Assembly: GCF_002884445.1 (NCBI RefSeq) | Contig: NZ_KZ614144.1 | Coordinates: 4,074,094 to 4,138,093 of the forward strand | Length of the DNA: 64,000 nt | DNA from: Paenibacillus castaneae | Lineage (GTDB): Bacteria; Bacillota; Bacilli; Paenibacillales; Paenibacillaceae | Direction: 5' to 3' | Part shown: one piece after another, positions 1 through 9,256 of the stretch | How the letters are laid out: each line of letters begins with the position of its first letter | Numbering within the stretch: the stretch's first letter is position 1 | Notes under the pieces: model-generated | Databases searched by the model: none | Seen by the model: the letters and a program-made list of their open reading frames with translations, nothing else | What the model was told of the DNA's origin: nothing | Position numbers and translations under genes: made by a program

Positions 1-2388
1 CGCTGTCCATTGGCTATCACCGACAATAAGAAGAATAGGGGAACCCATTTCATTAACCTGCTCGGCAAGCTCGGACATCTCACGGATGAAATGCTTAGTA
101 GGCTCCCGTTCCGGCTCAATCCAAGCGACTATCGCTCCTTTCGTACCAATTAGTTCGCCGAGAGTCTTATCTGTTCCGTTAAAAAGGGAGAAAGTATTGT
201 TCCGATCAATCTTACCTAGAACTGGAATGTCAAGCGCCGCCTCGCGGAAGGACAGCTGAACGTCCGTTTGTTCCCCCGCGCGCACTTCGAAATAATTAAA
301 GCGTACCCGGACTGTGCCGTCCTTCAAACGAATGCCTGAAGTTATTCGATATGATCCCTCTTCTAATTCGAATGGAGCATCATATACATCTGATTTACCA
401 TAAGGGTAGAACAACGTTTTATAGAATCCGTGCTCTAGCCGCGCGAACGTGAAATTTTTCCAATAGGCGGCTGCCGGAGCATCTATGTCAGATTTGCTGT
501 CCTTGATCAATTGCAGCGTTCCGCTATCCTTCTTTTCTGCCTGCAGCAAGGATTCCTGAGTGAATAAGGCATCAGTCCAACTGCCGGCCGCCATATATTG
601 CGGCTTATGCCGACTAGGATGCAGACGCGCCGGAATGCCTAAGCTGCGACAAATGGATACGAACAAAATATCTATGGAAGCTTGATCTCCCTTCTTGATC
701 TGGAAGGTGCCAACTGGCGTACCCTTGCCAATCAAGTTAGGAATATTATCTATAACATCCCACTCCTCATCCAGTTTACGGACAAGCTCGGAAGGATTTG
801 CTCTGAAGGAATCAGATTCCACTTCAGTGAATGCTTTTTGGAAGAAATGCTTATATGGCACGATCATTTCGTATAACACACGCGGACAGAGAACATAAGG
901 AATGAATATATCTTCCGAGAGTTCACCTCGCTGTGCAAGAGAACCGCTCAGATGATCATCAAGAACAGGACAGAATGTATCGGTCAAATCCTTCTCATTC
1001 AGGCTTTCCAGCAGCCGCAGCGGCATATCGTTATATTCAATGGAGCGTTCCCGCAGAAATGCAGCAATCTCGCGACTGTTTCCGCGTGCTTTGCGCAGCA
1101 CATCCCATACCCGCTCCGGAGGCAGTCCAACAGCTTGAGCTAGTTCAGTTGCTTGCGCTTCATTTAAGAAAGTATCTTCATAATTCGTCCGGGTCTTTGT
1201 TCCTTCTTCGACGCGGCAGTTAAACCGCTGTATTTTCTCTTCAGTGAGCGGAGTAACGGCCTCGCCTTCCCGCTCCGGCGGCGGAACCATGTCAAAGTCT
1301 GCCGATCCTTTAGGTTGGTGCATCTGGTCGAGAATGATCTCGATGCGTTCGCTATCCGCAACTGTAATTTTTTCTTCTCCCCATATACCGGACTTCACCG
1401 CACGGATGACCAGATCACCGAACCCTGTCTTGAATGACGCTGCTCCGTTTATGTCCGTATGCAGAGCAGCAATCGGATAGAGCTCTCCCATATTATACAA
1501 TTGAAAATGTACATCAGCTTCGCTGACTGGGTAGCCCCGCTCATCCTTCACAAAAACAGTGATCGTCCGCGCAGGAGCATAATTTTCTAATAAATTAATT
1601 TCAGTGAACCACTCATCGGCCAGCGTGATATCTTCAGGCCCTGCATAGTTCGAGAAAATCCGCGTATTGATGAGCATTGCCCGCCGCGAAGGCGGACTGA
1701 ACCAGCCCTGATTGAGGCGGGGTTCCGGTTCACACGCGCCTATATAATACCACTGTCCATCAGCCCAAGCCTCCACCCAAGCATGGTTATCGTCAGAATG
1801 TGCCCAGCGCGGTGTATAGATCTGGCGAGCAGGAATACCGATGCTGCGCAGTGCTGCAACCGCAAGCGTCGACTCTTCACCGCAGCGGCCTTGTGCATTG
1901 CGAATCATCGTCAACGGGGATACCGTCCGCAAATCGCTGCTGATATAAGTTGCCTTCTCATGACACCAATAGTTTGTTTCCAAAATAGCTTCTGCCATAG
2001 TTAATGAAGAAGTTCTTTCAGCTAGTTCGTCATACAAAATACCGCGTGAATCCTCAATATTTTCTGTATTTACCCGGTATGGCAGCACAAAATGCAGAAA
2101 CAGGTGATCGGGAACAACTTCTCCCCAAGGCACCTGCTTGCGGATTTCCAGCGTTCGACGCACATGACTTAGAAATAATGAACCAGAGTAATCGGCCAAA
2201 TCATTCATTGGCATATACGCAAATAAGTATTTAAGTGCCCAAGTTTCTTCTTCTGTTAGTTCCTTCTGGAACACATCGAACAGCTCACGCTCTCTTGCAT
2301 GGGCGAGCTGCTTTTTCTTAAGAAATTTCTGCTCGATCTGCTCCAACGTTCCTTTATCTAATGAGAATACAGAGGCCTTAATAGTCAT
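1..2388 (-). CDS. Tandem transglutaminase-like protein, 3' end outside window
   Basis: The frame runs 796 codons from an ATG at 2388 to the window edge without a stop. An AAGGAG ribosome site lies inside the end of the preceding gene, so the two are coupled. Residues about 130-225 form a transglutaminase-like core: Cys169 in GRCGEEST, His202 in NHAWVEAW, and an acidic stretch GACEPEP where the third catalytic residue is expected. A small beta-sandwich resembling carboxypeptidase-regulatory domains follows (about 260-370). A second copy of the fold lies at about 520-640, but its Cys position reads GDQAS before the shared IPAR motif, so it is probably inactive. There is no signal peptide, which suggests a cytoplasmic protein. 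The reaction is unknown. The fold includes proteases, crosslinkers and peptide:N-glycanases, and neighbouring glycosidases make glycopeptide processing plausible (inference). Confidence 0.8.
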   Translation of the reverse strand, partial: MTIKASVFSLDKGTLEQIEQKFLKKKQLAHARERELFDVFQKELTEEETWALKYLFAYMPMNDLADYSGSLFLSHVRRTLEIRKQVPWGEVVPDHLFLHFVLPYRVNTENIEDSRGILYDELAERTSSLTMAEAILETNYWCHEKATYISSDLRTVSPLTMIRNAQGRCGEESTLAVAALRSIGIPARQIYTPRWAHSDDNHAWVEAWADGQWYYIGACEPEPRLNQGWFSPPSRRAMLINTRIFSNYAGPEDITLADEWFTEINLLENYAPARTITVFVKDERGYPVSEADVHFQLYNMGELYPIAALHTDINGAASFKTGFGDLVIRAVKSGIWGEEKITVADSERIEIILDQMHQPKGSADFDMVPPPEREGEAVTPLTEEKIQRFNCRVEEGTKTRTNYEDTFLNEAQATELAQAVGLPPERVWDVLRKARGNSREIAAFLRERSIEYNDMPLRLLESLNEKDLTDTFCPVLDDHLSGSLAQRGELSEDIFIPYVLCPRVLYEMIVPYKHFFQKAFTEVESDSFRANPSELVRKLDEEWDVIDNIPNLIGKGTPVGTFQIKKGDQASIDILFVSICRSLGIPARLHPSRHKPQYMAAGSWTDALFTQESLLQAEKKDSGTLQLIKDSKSDIDAPAAAYWKNFTFARLEHGFYKTLFYPYGKSDVYDAPFELEEGSYRITSGIRLKDGTVRVRFNYFEVRAGEQTDVQLSFREAALDIPVLGKIDRNNTFSLFNGTDKTLGELIGTKGAIVAWIEPEREPTKHFIREMSELAEQVNEMGSPILLIVGDSQWTA

Positions 2389-2394
2389 TAATCA

Positions 2395-3417
2395 TTACTC
2401 CTTCCATAGCTTTCCGTCTTCCCTGATGTAGAAGGCTGAACAGCCGTCTGATGATGGAGCAGAAATTTGAAAAAGTCTGCTTGTGGTCTCAATCGCTGGT
2501 GTAATACTCCAAAGATCGTCACCCATCAACAGCTTCACATCCTTGGAAAATTCACCGTAAGTTGCAAAGTAATTGCGCTCCCGGTAATACAGCCTGCGCA
2601 GCTCCCACTTAATACGTTCATCAGACGGGAGCTGGAACGATTCGGGACCTTCCTCATCGGCGAACACGACATAACCCCATAGCTCCGGATAATGCATGTT
2701 GACTATGCCCATCGGGGACCATACCCAGTTATCTTCCGGATAAGGATTGCCCGTATCCGGATTCAGCACCTTACGGTACTCGCCATCCTTGACCTCTGTT
2801 CGCCATTCAACGCGGGAGAAATTAACACGCCAGAATTCACCTTTCACCGGTGGACGGCCATTAGGCGCACATTCGCGCAAGCTTGCCCAAGGCATAGCTA
2901 CCTCAATGCTCCATTTTCGATTATCAGCCCCTGGTCGATTAAGCTCCCCGTCAATGTGTACCGCTGTCCGAAGCCCGTTAATATCCCAGCCGTTTACCGG
3001 AGGCCCGCCATCCCGATACGGTTTAACTAGCATTAGATCCCATACCGTATTCAACGCATTGATCTCAAATTCATAATATTGGTGTGTATCCCCATCAGGA
3101 TCAATGAATATTTCAAAATCGTTATCATAGAAAATGACTGACTCCCGTTCTGTTAATGTAGCCCAGATGTGATCTTCCATCAGCTCCGCTGCGAAATAGA
3201 AATACTCATCATCCCATAGCATCTTGACCCGGGTCTGCTTAGCGGGCAGCGGACGAAGATCCCCTTCGATATCAACGAAATTTTCCGTCCAAATCGCCTC
3301 TGCCCAGAACGGCTTATCCACGCGGCCGTCTAGAACGAGAGGACCAACCGCTCGTCTGCATATATAATGTTTAGGAGCATATTCAATATTCGGCTCCTTT
3401 ATCCCGCTATGACTCAA
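2395..3417 (-). CDS. CBM9-like carbohydrate-binding protein
   Basis: A 340-residue protein. Residues about 25-255 resemble the CBM9-like/DOMON beta-sandwich: LDGRVDKPFWAEA near the start, VKMLWDDEYFYFAAEL, an FIDPDGD turn, and WSIEVAMPW and FWRVNFSRVEW strands. In CBM9 these domains bind sugar ends. Many Paenibacillus and Bacteroidetes homologues are stand-alone proteins of unknown role. There is no signal peptide and no catalytic domain was recognised in the last 90 residues. The start is TTG at 3417, placed by AGGAGGAG six bases upstream. It sits 13 bp behind the GH29 gene and 6 bp ahead of the transglutaminase-like gene, so it belongs to the glycan operon. The binding assignment is by fold pattern only; the ligand is unknown. 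Confidence 0.75.
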   Translation of the reverse strand: MSHSGIKEPNIEYAPKHYICRRAVGPLVLDGRVDKPFWAEAIWTENFVDIEGDLRPLPAKQTRVKMLWDDEYFYFAAELMEDHIWATLTERESVIFYDNDFEIFIDPDGDTHQYYEFEINALNTVWDLMLVKPYRDGGPPVNGWDINGLRTAVHIDGELNRPGADNRKWSIEVAMPWASLRECAPNGRPPVKGEFWRVNFSRVEWRTEVKDGEYRKVLNPDTGNPYPEDNWVWSPMGIVNMHYPELWGYVVFADEEGPESFQLPSDERIKWELRRLYYRERNYFATYGEFSKDVKLLMGDDLWSITPAIETTSRLFQISAPSSDGCSAFYIREDGKLWKE

Positions 3418-3430
3418 CTTATCTCCTCCT

Positions 3431-4723
3431 CTAGTTATGTGTTACAACAGCGCCGGAACCACCATACATATCTAGTTCATTATCGAACTCAAGTTTAAGT
3501 ACAGTTACTTGCTTATGGGCATCTTCAGGCGTCATATGAATCCAAGTTGTGCCTGGAATATTGAACCATGGCACACCTCCATGAATTTCATGTGTCAGCT
3601 CCTTGCCAGAGTGGAGAACGCTTATTTTCTTAATCGTGTTTGATAGTCCCTTCAAGCAAACATTTTCTTTAGGATCATCGTATACAAAGAGGTACAATGT
3701 TTTTTTATCTTTAGAGACTGTACTACCACCAAGGAAATAACGCGGCAAAATCCCTTCACCCGTGCCAAATACAGCTTCCTCGTGTGTTTTAATCCATTCA
3801 CCCAGGCCTAACAAAATATCTTCTTGTCTCTTATCTACAGTACCATCTTCCATCGGCCCGATATCCAGCAGCATGTTGCCGCCCAAGGTGATGCAATCAC
3901 AGAACATTCTAATGATTTGATTCAACGATTTGTAATGATTATCCGTAGGTACATAACCCCAAGAACTATTGATCGTAGTGCAGAATTCCCATGGCCCCTC
4001 CGGACGCGTAATCGGGATACCTTGCTCAGGAGTTTTGTAATCGCCATGTCCCGATAGGCGCGAGTTGATCAAAATATCTGGGTTAAACGATTGTAGGTAC
4101 TGCTTGAACTCGGGCAAATTCCACTGCTCAGCACTTCTTTCCCAATCTCCATCGAACCACAAAAGATCAACTTTACCGTAATTCGTCAAAATTTCTTTCA
4201 ACTGATTATTGTTAAATTGTAAAAATCGCTGCCATTTTTCTTCATCCTGAACGCCGTCAGTTGGGCTGCAAAATTTATTAACTGTGCTTAGATCCTCGGG
4301 TACCTGACCGCCGCCATATACGCTTGGATAATCGGGATGGGACCAGTCGATCAAAGAATAATACATGCCGAGGCGAATTCCTCTTTTCGTGACAGCATCA
4401 GCGTATTCTTTAATGAGATCCCCTTTTGCGGGCGTCTTTTTCACAACGTTTAAATCACTATATTGGGTGTCCCATAACGCTACTCCATCATGATGCTTCG
4501 TCGTAAGAACAGCATACTTCGCACCAGATTTTTCAATCAAATCGGCCCATTTATCTGCATTAAACTTCGATGCTGTGAAACCCTCCAATTGTTTCATATA
4601 ATCTTCATACGAAACCCTTCCATTATAAAAAGACCATGATTCAGCAATCCCGTTTACCGCATAAATACCATAATGAATAAAAATACCTAGCTTTGCTTCC
4701 TCAAACCAATTTTGCATGTTCAA
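3431..4723 (-). CDS. Alpha-L-fucosidase, GH29 (subfamily A-like)
   Basis: A 430-residue GH29 protein. The family removes alpha-linked L-fucose with retention. Diagnostic segments are WFEEAKLGIFIHYGIYAV at the N-terminus, YAVLTTKHHDGVALWDT, and LLWFDGDW, whose Asp191 matches the GH29 nucleophile. The domain after about residue 345 is a small C-terminal beta-sandwich; no F5/8 module is present, unlike the second fucosidase at 29240. There is no signal peptide, so it should act in the cytoplasm on imported oligosaccharides. The start is TTG at 4723 after TAGGTG; an ATG two codons later is equally possible. It lies between remains of an ABC permease and the CBM9-like gene, co-directional with GH110, GH109-like and GH123-like genes. 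Linkage specificity cannot be read from sequence; removal of H-antigen or core fucose is an inference. Confidence 0.9.
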   Translation of the reverse strand: MNMQNWFEEAKLGIFIHYGIYAVNGIAESWSFYNGRVSYEDYMKQLEGFTASKFNADKWADLIEKSGAKYAVLTTKHHDGVALWDTQYSDLNVVKKTPAKGDLIKEYADAVTKRGIRLGMYYSLIDWSHPDYPSVYGGGQVPEDLSTVNKFCSPTDGVQDEEKWQRFLQFNNNQLKEILTNYGKVDLLWFDGDWERSAEQWNLPEFKQYLQSFNPDILINSRLSGHGDYKTPEQGIPITRPEGPWEFCTTINSSWGYVPTDNHYKSLNQIIRMFCDCITLGGNMLLDIGPMEDGTVDKRQEDILLGLGEWIKTHEEAVFGTGEGILPRYFLGGSTVSKDKKTLYLFVYDDPKENVCLKGLSNTIKKISVLHSGKELTHEIHGGVPWFNIPGTTWIHMTPEDAHKQVTVLKLEFDNELDMYGGSGAVVTHN

Positions 4724-4752
4724 CTACACCTACCTTATTTAAATATTTATAT

Positions 4753-5052
4753 TTATCCGACCAGACCGGTTCGCTCAACGCTTTCAACAAAGTACCGTTG
4801 TACGAACAAATACATGATGATAAGCGGACCCGTCGTAAGCAAAACACCGGTATTGAGAAGCATGGACTGGAATACCGGATCCGGCTCGCCTAGCGACACC
4901 CCCATATCCATCAAACTGGTAGACAGCACTTTTACTTTGCTTAAGAACAAGGAAACGTAATAGCTGTCATTCCACTGCCAGACGAAGGAAAACAGCAATA
5001 CAGTAATGACTGCCGGGATCGCGTTTGGTACCATAATTCGGTAAAATGTCAA
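4753..5052 (-). pseudogene. Remnant of MsmG/UgpE-type sugar ABC permease
   Basis: Only the last ~99 codons of an inner-membrane sugar permease of about 290 residues remain. The fragment opens just after the EAA-loop region (FYRIMVPNAIPAVI), keeps LLFSFVWQWND and ends with LFVQRYFVESVERTGLVG. That tail is almost identical to the tail of the intact permease at 12082, so this was a paralogue from a second importer. There is no plausible start: the first in-frame candidate is a TTG in mid-domain without a ribosome site. Upstream the reading frame breaks directly into the remains of the partner permease. It is non-functional as a transporter. Confidence 0.85.
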
Positions 5053-5160
5053 TGAATGCCGCTACGAAGAAATATATCCAAGACATCGCGGCGCTCAGAC
5101 CGAATTCGAATCTTGAAAAAACAGTCGCGAATATTAATTTATTAATTCGATTACTGCTGA
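5053..5160 (-). pseudogene. Remnant of UgpA/MsmF-type sugar ABC permease
   Basis: In a frame different from the following fragment, this stretch reads RINKLIFATVFSRFEFG then LSAAMSWIYFFVAAF, the conserved last transmembrane region of UgpA-type permeases. Compare NYGYSSALAWIYFI in the intact permease at 13057. Only about 35 codons survive. The reading passes at about 5053 into the second-permease remnant, as if one deletion removed the end of the first permease and the first two thirds of the second. Upstream it abuts the tail of the sulfatase remnant. There is no start codon and no function is expected. Confidence 0.65.
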
Positions 5161-5184
5161 ATGAATCGTTAGCTGCAGATGCTA

Positions 5185-5545
5185 CTACAAAATATGAGAT
5201 AAACAGCTTCGAGGCGTGATCCCCGTAACCAGCCTGCCTTCATCGACGTACCCCTCTTCGCGGTCGGTCAGCTCCACGATGAGCCGTGCCCGCCAGTGTG
5301 TGCTCATAATTCCATGGAATACGATCCTCATATCCGACTCGTCCGTGACCTCGCTGACTCATCCCCGTCATGATTGCTGCCCTTGCAGGAATACATGTCG
5401 GCGTGGCTGAGTATGCATTTGTGAACATAACTCCTTTCTCAGCTAATGCATCTAAATTCGGCGTCTCTACCACGGGATGGTTAAGCTTGCTTAAGCAGTC
5501 ATAACGCATTTGATCGACCGTAATAAATAGCAGGTTAGGCTTCAT
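5185..5545 (-). pseudogene. Sulfatase pseudogene (large internal deletion and frameshift)
   Basis: The intact start is ATG at 5545, after AGAGGAG. It begins [16 protein letters not shown] and carries the sulfatase signature [11 protein letters not shown], in which the Cys would become formylglycine. After about 84 codons (EHTLAG) the frame is lost. In another frame the authentic C-terminus follows: [16 protein letters not shown], then LVTGITPRSCLSHIL and stop at 5185-5187. About 350 residues of a typical ~480-residue sulfatase are missing at the junction near 5300. The remains lie directly downstream of the GH123-like gene, so the operon once also removed sulfate from its glycan. The call rests on motif recognition at both ends. 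Confidence 0.85.
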
Positions 5546-5549
5546 TTCG

Positions 5550-7211
5550 TTAGCTCCTCTTAGCTTCCTGAACGATACGATTAATTCTTTCTCTCCTCTT
5601 GAGCAGCCAGGACGCTTCACGAGGATATGTGCTGAAGGTCATCGGCTCGCTAAGATCATCATCCAAAAGCGCTACCGCCTGCTCTCTGCCGCACAGGCTC
5701 TCAAGCAGCTCCAGCGACCGCAAATCCTGCAGCGATTCATAGAAAACCTCCAGCCTGATCGAACCAATCGGTCCGTCCTCTCCAGGATACACAAGAAAAG
5801 CATCGCCGGAAGGGAATGCGCTGCCTGCGTCGGTGATACGGTAGGGATCAATCTGCTTTCGCGAATACTGCGAATACCAGAAGTTAAAGCCCCAGTGAAG
5901 GAAACCTGCGATGCGATATTTATATAACTGCCAGCCAATGATACGATTTCTTGCGGATGGCATATTAAAGAAGCGGTTTGCCACCTGATTATGCTGCGCA
6001 CAGCAGTAGTAAGTCCAAAGCCCATCTACGCCATTCTGGAGAAAGGGCTCGATATGATTATTAGCCGGTATCGGATTTTGGACCAGCCCCTTCTCGTAAA
6101 ATTCATAGTTGGACAATGCGTCGATAATAGGGAATTCAGCAAGCAAATCCTTCACCATCTTGTTAGCGCTTTCGTAGGAATTCAAGCTATCAAGACTCGG
6201 CTCGTCGGAAATATGGAAATAACATTGCTTCTCCAGACCATGCTCCTTAATCCAGGCTGTCAGCTCCGGCAAAAACTGATGAAGAAAACGCTCATATTCC
6301 TTACCCGAAGCATCGGTATCCCATCCGAAGATTTGACGGTACTCACCTTCGACATCGGCTATAATCTTCGGCGCATGCTTAGCCCCCCATTGCGTGAAGA
6401 GATGGGAGAACTCCATATATTGGATGCCGTTTTTCCTGCACATATCCACCCATCGCTTCAATTTATCAAATCCGAATGCATACCTGTCCTTGTCGGTTAC
6501 GCAGACATCCACCAATTGTACAGTAGGACGCTCCCCGCCTATCTCCGTATCAAGCGGCGGTGTGAACAACGGCGTCAGAAGCATATTTATACCAAAGCTT
6601 GCCGCATAGCCGACATAAGAATCTACGATCTCCCAATGCCGCTCACTGAACACCTCTACACCATAATGCACAGCCAAGCAATCGGTATGAAACCATTCGG
6701 TATGCAGCAGCTTCTGCTCCGGAAGCGATACAGAAATAATTTCCAGCTCAAACACTTCTTTTGAAAGCATCTCACCTTTACTGCTCTTGAAGGTGATTGC
6801 AATCCGATGAAGACCGGCCTCGACATTCTCATCCGGAGTTATCGTAATCCAAATGGATCGCCACTGACCAGGCCATGCTGTCAAGCCTTCCGCCTCATCG
6901 AATGGAAATAACGGATCTGGATACAAGCCCGGAACGGTGCGAAGCACATGCTCATCATGGTCATGGTAAGCAGGTAGCTCAGAAGGAACGAGTCCGACCG
7001 TCCTTACGGACAAGCTGAGTGACGACTCGACCTGCAGGGCGATTCCCTTCTCCAACTGCGAGCAGCGATAAGCGATCTGGAACGAATACCTCTCATTCAT
7101 CAGCGCTGTGCCGCTTGTATGCCGGGCCTCTGTTAATGGTTCATCAGGAAAAATCTTAGATAATGAGCTTACGATACGAGTCTCAAGAATCATAGCATTC
7201 ATAGTCATCAC
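5550..7211 (-). CDS. GH123-like glycoside hydrolase (DUF4091), putative beta-N-acetylgalactosaminidase
   Basis: A 553-residue protein with an N-terminal beta-sandwich (about 1-165) and a TIM-barrel of the DUF4091/GH123 catalytic family. The adjacent acid pair Asp336-Glu337 in [10 protein letters not shown] fits the Asp-Glu pair that GH123 uses for substrate-assisted hydrolysis of terminal beta-GalNAc. Other barrel landmarks are [28 protein letters not shown] and [11 protein letters not shown]. No signal peptide is present, so it is predicted to be cytoplasmic. The start is GTG at 7211, seven bases after AAGGGAG; ATG at 7208 also fits. It is co-directional with the GH110 gene upstream (97 bp gap) and the sulfatase remnant downstream. 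GH123 members act on glycosphingolipid-type GalNAc; the exact substrate here is inferred. Confidence 0.75.
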   Translation of the reverse strand: MMTMNAMILETRIVSSLSKIFPDEPLTEARHTSGTALMNERYSFQIAYRCSQLEKGIALQVESSLSLSVRTVGLVPSELPAYHDHDEHVLRTVPGLYPDPLFPFDEAEGLTAWPGQWRSIWITITPDENVEAGLHRIAITFKSSKGEMLSKEVFELEIISVSLPEQKLLHTEWFHTDCLAVHYGVEVFSERHWEIVDSYVGYAASFGINMLLTPLFTPPLDTEIGGERPTVQLVDVCVTDKDRYAFGFDKLKRWVDMCRKNGIQYMEFSHLFTQWGAKHAPKIIADVEGEYRQIFGWDTDASGKEYERFLHQFLPELTAWIKEHGLEKQCYFHISDEPSLDSLNSYESANKMVKDLLAEFPIIDALSNYEFYEKGLVQNPIPANNHIEPFLQNGVDGLWTYYCCAQHNQVANRFFNMPSARNRIIGWQLYKYRIAGFLHWGFNFWYSQYSRKQIDPYRITDAGSAFPSGDAFLVYPGEDGPIGSIRLEVFYESLQDLRSLELLESLCGREQAVALLDDDLSEPMTFSTYPREASWLLKRRERINRIVQEAKRS

Positions 7212-7308
7212 GGTTTAGCTCCCTTTTACGAATAGTAATTTACATCTTTGATCCCGGTTCATTTCAACTGTAATAAATCCAACTGCAGGCTCAATTATAT
7301 TATTCTTT

Positions 7309-9117
7309 TTATTTAATGAAGCATAACAATAAGGGCTGCCCGGCGTCGATCGTTACGTCTTCCTGCGCCATAGATACGGCTGTCACGGTTTCAAGTGTCC
7401 CGCCATCAATAATATTTTTCTTTATCTTTACTTCACTGCATGCCAACAATCGGATAAGCGCTTCACTATTCATCGCAGGTTTTTCTTCCGAACGGTTGCT
7501 AAGCGTTATCCAATTGTTCGAGAATATCAGATTTCTCGTACTCTTGGCATCCAAAAGCCGCGATCCCACCATTATAATATCATTTCTTTCTATTATAATA
7601 TTGCAATGGACTGGGTTGTCCACGGATAGGTCTTTATTCTCCGGATGAATGAAAAATACGGGTTCATTGCCCTCCCCGCAGGCGATAATCCGATTGCCTC
7701 GCACTTTAACGTCTCGTACCATACCCGACTCATACCAGCTTCCAGCATCGTCAGCGATCAGGATAGCACTCATATGTAGTCCTTCGAAAATGTTGTCTTC
7801 AATGACCACTTTACGGCGTGTCGTGACCAGAACCCCGCGAGTTGGTATTCTCCTGAAGTGATTACCACGGATATACACCTCAGGAGTCCAGGTTGCATTC
7901 TCGATCACGTCCCCCTCTTCCATGTTCTGCGGTATAGGCTCATCCAAAGTCAATTCTACTTCCCGCAAGGAGATCGAAGACACGGCAATTATAGTACGTG
8001 TTGCATAAGGAGTTAACTTGCTGGCTGAGATAAAATCAACAACATCTCCCTGTTGGAACGCATTGAATCCGTAGCTTTGAGCGTGCATGAAACGAACACG
8101 AATAGATCGGTTGGCATCATTACCCACGATTCGCAAATGCGTTCCATGAACGTTGATCGCATCATCATGAGCTCCCTCAAAAACGCTGTTATTTACAACT
8201 ATCTTGCCCCTATTAGCGGAGAAATGCATAAAATCAGCAAATGCCGCTGCTGTTCTTCCACTGGAAGAATGAGGTGCTAGCTGCAATCGCTCGAATGTTA
8301 GGTTCTCATTGAGTTGACCAACGATTCCAAGACCATGCATAAATCTCATTCCGATATTGCGCCATACGATATTCCGGCAGCCGATGATCAAGGAGCCGAC
8401 CTGATCCCGAATACCGTCACGCATTTGAAAGACATGATCTATTTCTGTACGTGGAGCAGAAGCGAATAACAGCCGAAGCTTTCCCTTCTCTACTTCTTCT
8501 ACATGACTAGCTAATGTCATTGGATTTGGCACCCGCCAAGTCCTATTGCTGCATGGATCATATTCTTGTGCAGGTCCATCCGTGTAGGTCCACCCTTCAC
8601 CGACCCAAATCAATTTTCCATCCTGCAGCAGATAATGCGAATCCGGATGAACCGTCACGCCCCAATGACGTTCGCCAATATCTGTGATTCGCATTTCAGA
8701 AATCGTAGGACGGGCAAAATCGATATTCAAATTCCGTATTTCCGCATCCATGCAGCCATCCAGAACTAGCGGCGTCATTTTCCCGTGAAAGAGGAGCAGT
8801 GATCCATTGCCTTCCAAGCTAAAGCGAGTCGCTCCCTTAAGCAAGAGGCCTATCGTCTTGGTCGGATCAGGATTCTCCTCTTCACTAGCTGTATTAGAAA
8901 TATAATATTTCTCTTTCACAGCTTTATCCGGGTACAAATCATATCGTCCTTGCGGAAAATCAATGATCACTGGACCCTCCACAGCTGAAGCAGCATCGAT
9001 TGCGGATTGTATGGCCATTGTTGCATCCTCGCCGGTATCCGGTCTTGCTCCAAAGTCTGTTACTCGCAAAACGGTTATTTGTTCGGTTCCTATACCATTA
9101 GATTGACCTGACAACAT
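7309..9117 (-). CDS. GH110 alpha-1,3-galactosidase (blood-group B type)
   Basis: A 602-residue right-handed beta-helix protein. Known GH110 enzymes remove terminal alpha-1,3-galactose with inversion, including from B antigen. The order of segments matches GH110: VTDFGARPDTGED with FPQGRYDLYP, YYISNTASEE, NLNIDFARPTISEM, EGWTYTDGPAQEYDP, MRFMHGLGIVGQLNENLTFE, DFMHFSANRGKIVVNNSVFE, AHDDAINVHGTHL and MHAQSYGFNAF. The DFMHFS and AHDDAINVHGT stretches hold the acidic residues expected in the active site. Length is normal for GLAA/GLAB, but no signal peptide is seen, unlike many secreted members. The ribosome site GGGGGTGG lies just before the start. It follows the GH109-like gene by 135 bp and precedes the GH123-like gene. 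The family call is strong; subfamily (branched or linear Gal-alpha-1,3-Gal) is not decided. Confidence 0.88.
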   Translation of the reverse strand: MLSGQSNGIGTEQITVLRVTDFGARPDTGEDATMAIQSAIDAASAVEGPVIIDFPQGRYDLYPDKAVKEKYYISNTASEEENPDPTKTIGLLLKGATRFSLEGNGSLLLFHGKMTPLVLDGCMDAEIRNLNIDFARPTISEMRITDIGERHWGVTVHPDSHYLLQDGKLIWVGEGWTYTDGPAQEYDPCSNRTWRVPNPMTLASHVEEVEKGKLRLLFASAPRTEIDHVFQMRDGIRDQVGSLIIGCRNIVWRNIGMRFMHGLGIVGQLNENLTFERLQLAPHSSSGRTAAAFADFMHFSANRGKIVVNNSVFEGAHDDAINVHGTHLRIVGNDANRSIRVRFMHAQSYGFNAFQQGDVVDFISASKLTPYATRTIIAVSSISLREVELTLDEPIPQNMEEGDVIENATWTPEVYIRGNHFRRIPTRGVLVTTRRKVVIEDNIFEGLHMSAILIADDAGSWYESGMVRDVKVRGNRIIACGEGNEPVFFIHPENKDLSVDNPVHCNIIIERNDIIMVGSRLLDAKSTRNLIFSNNWITLSNRSEEKPAMNSEALIRLLACSEVKIKKNIIDGGTLETVTAVSMAQEDVTIDAGQPLLLCFIK

Positions 9118-9235
9118 TCATCCACCCCCAATATTAAAGGCTATATTTTCCTTATTTTCGTCATTTCCCAGTAGTGCCATCCGGCATATCATTTATCCTA
9201 AATCAGCCTGATCCGTAAGATGTGATTACCGATGT

Positions 9236-9256
9236 TTAAGAGGAACCTCCTCTTAA
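9236..9256 (-). repeat. Short perfect hairpin at the end of the GH109-like gene
   Basis: TTAAGAGGA and TCCTCTTAA pair over 9 bp around a 3-base loop and overlap the stop codon of the gene ending at 9253. No T-run follows on the minus strand, so it is not a normal terminator. It may protect the 3' end of the transcript or mark a processing point. Confidence 0.35.

Noticed and set aside
4753..5052. Frame starting at a TTG taken as a short complete permease gene
   Set aside because: It begins inside a conserved domain, lacks a ribosome site and about 200 N-terminal residues, and the preceding DNA still encodes pieces of another permease in a different frame.
5240..5620. 126-codon frame taken as a short functional sulfatase
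   Set aside because: The active-site half is present but the protein ends in out-of-frame residues, and the true C-terminus lies in another frame, so it is a deletion product.
5991..6764. 257-codon plus-strand frame
   Set aside because: It lies antisense within the well-supported GH123-like gene, has no ribosome site and shows no known motif.
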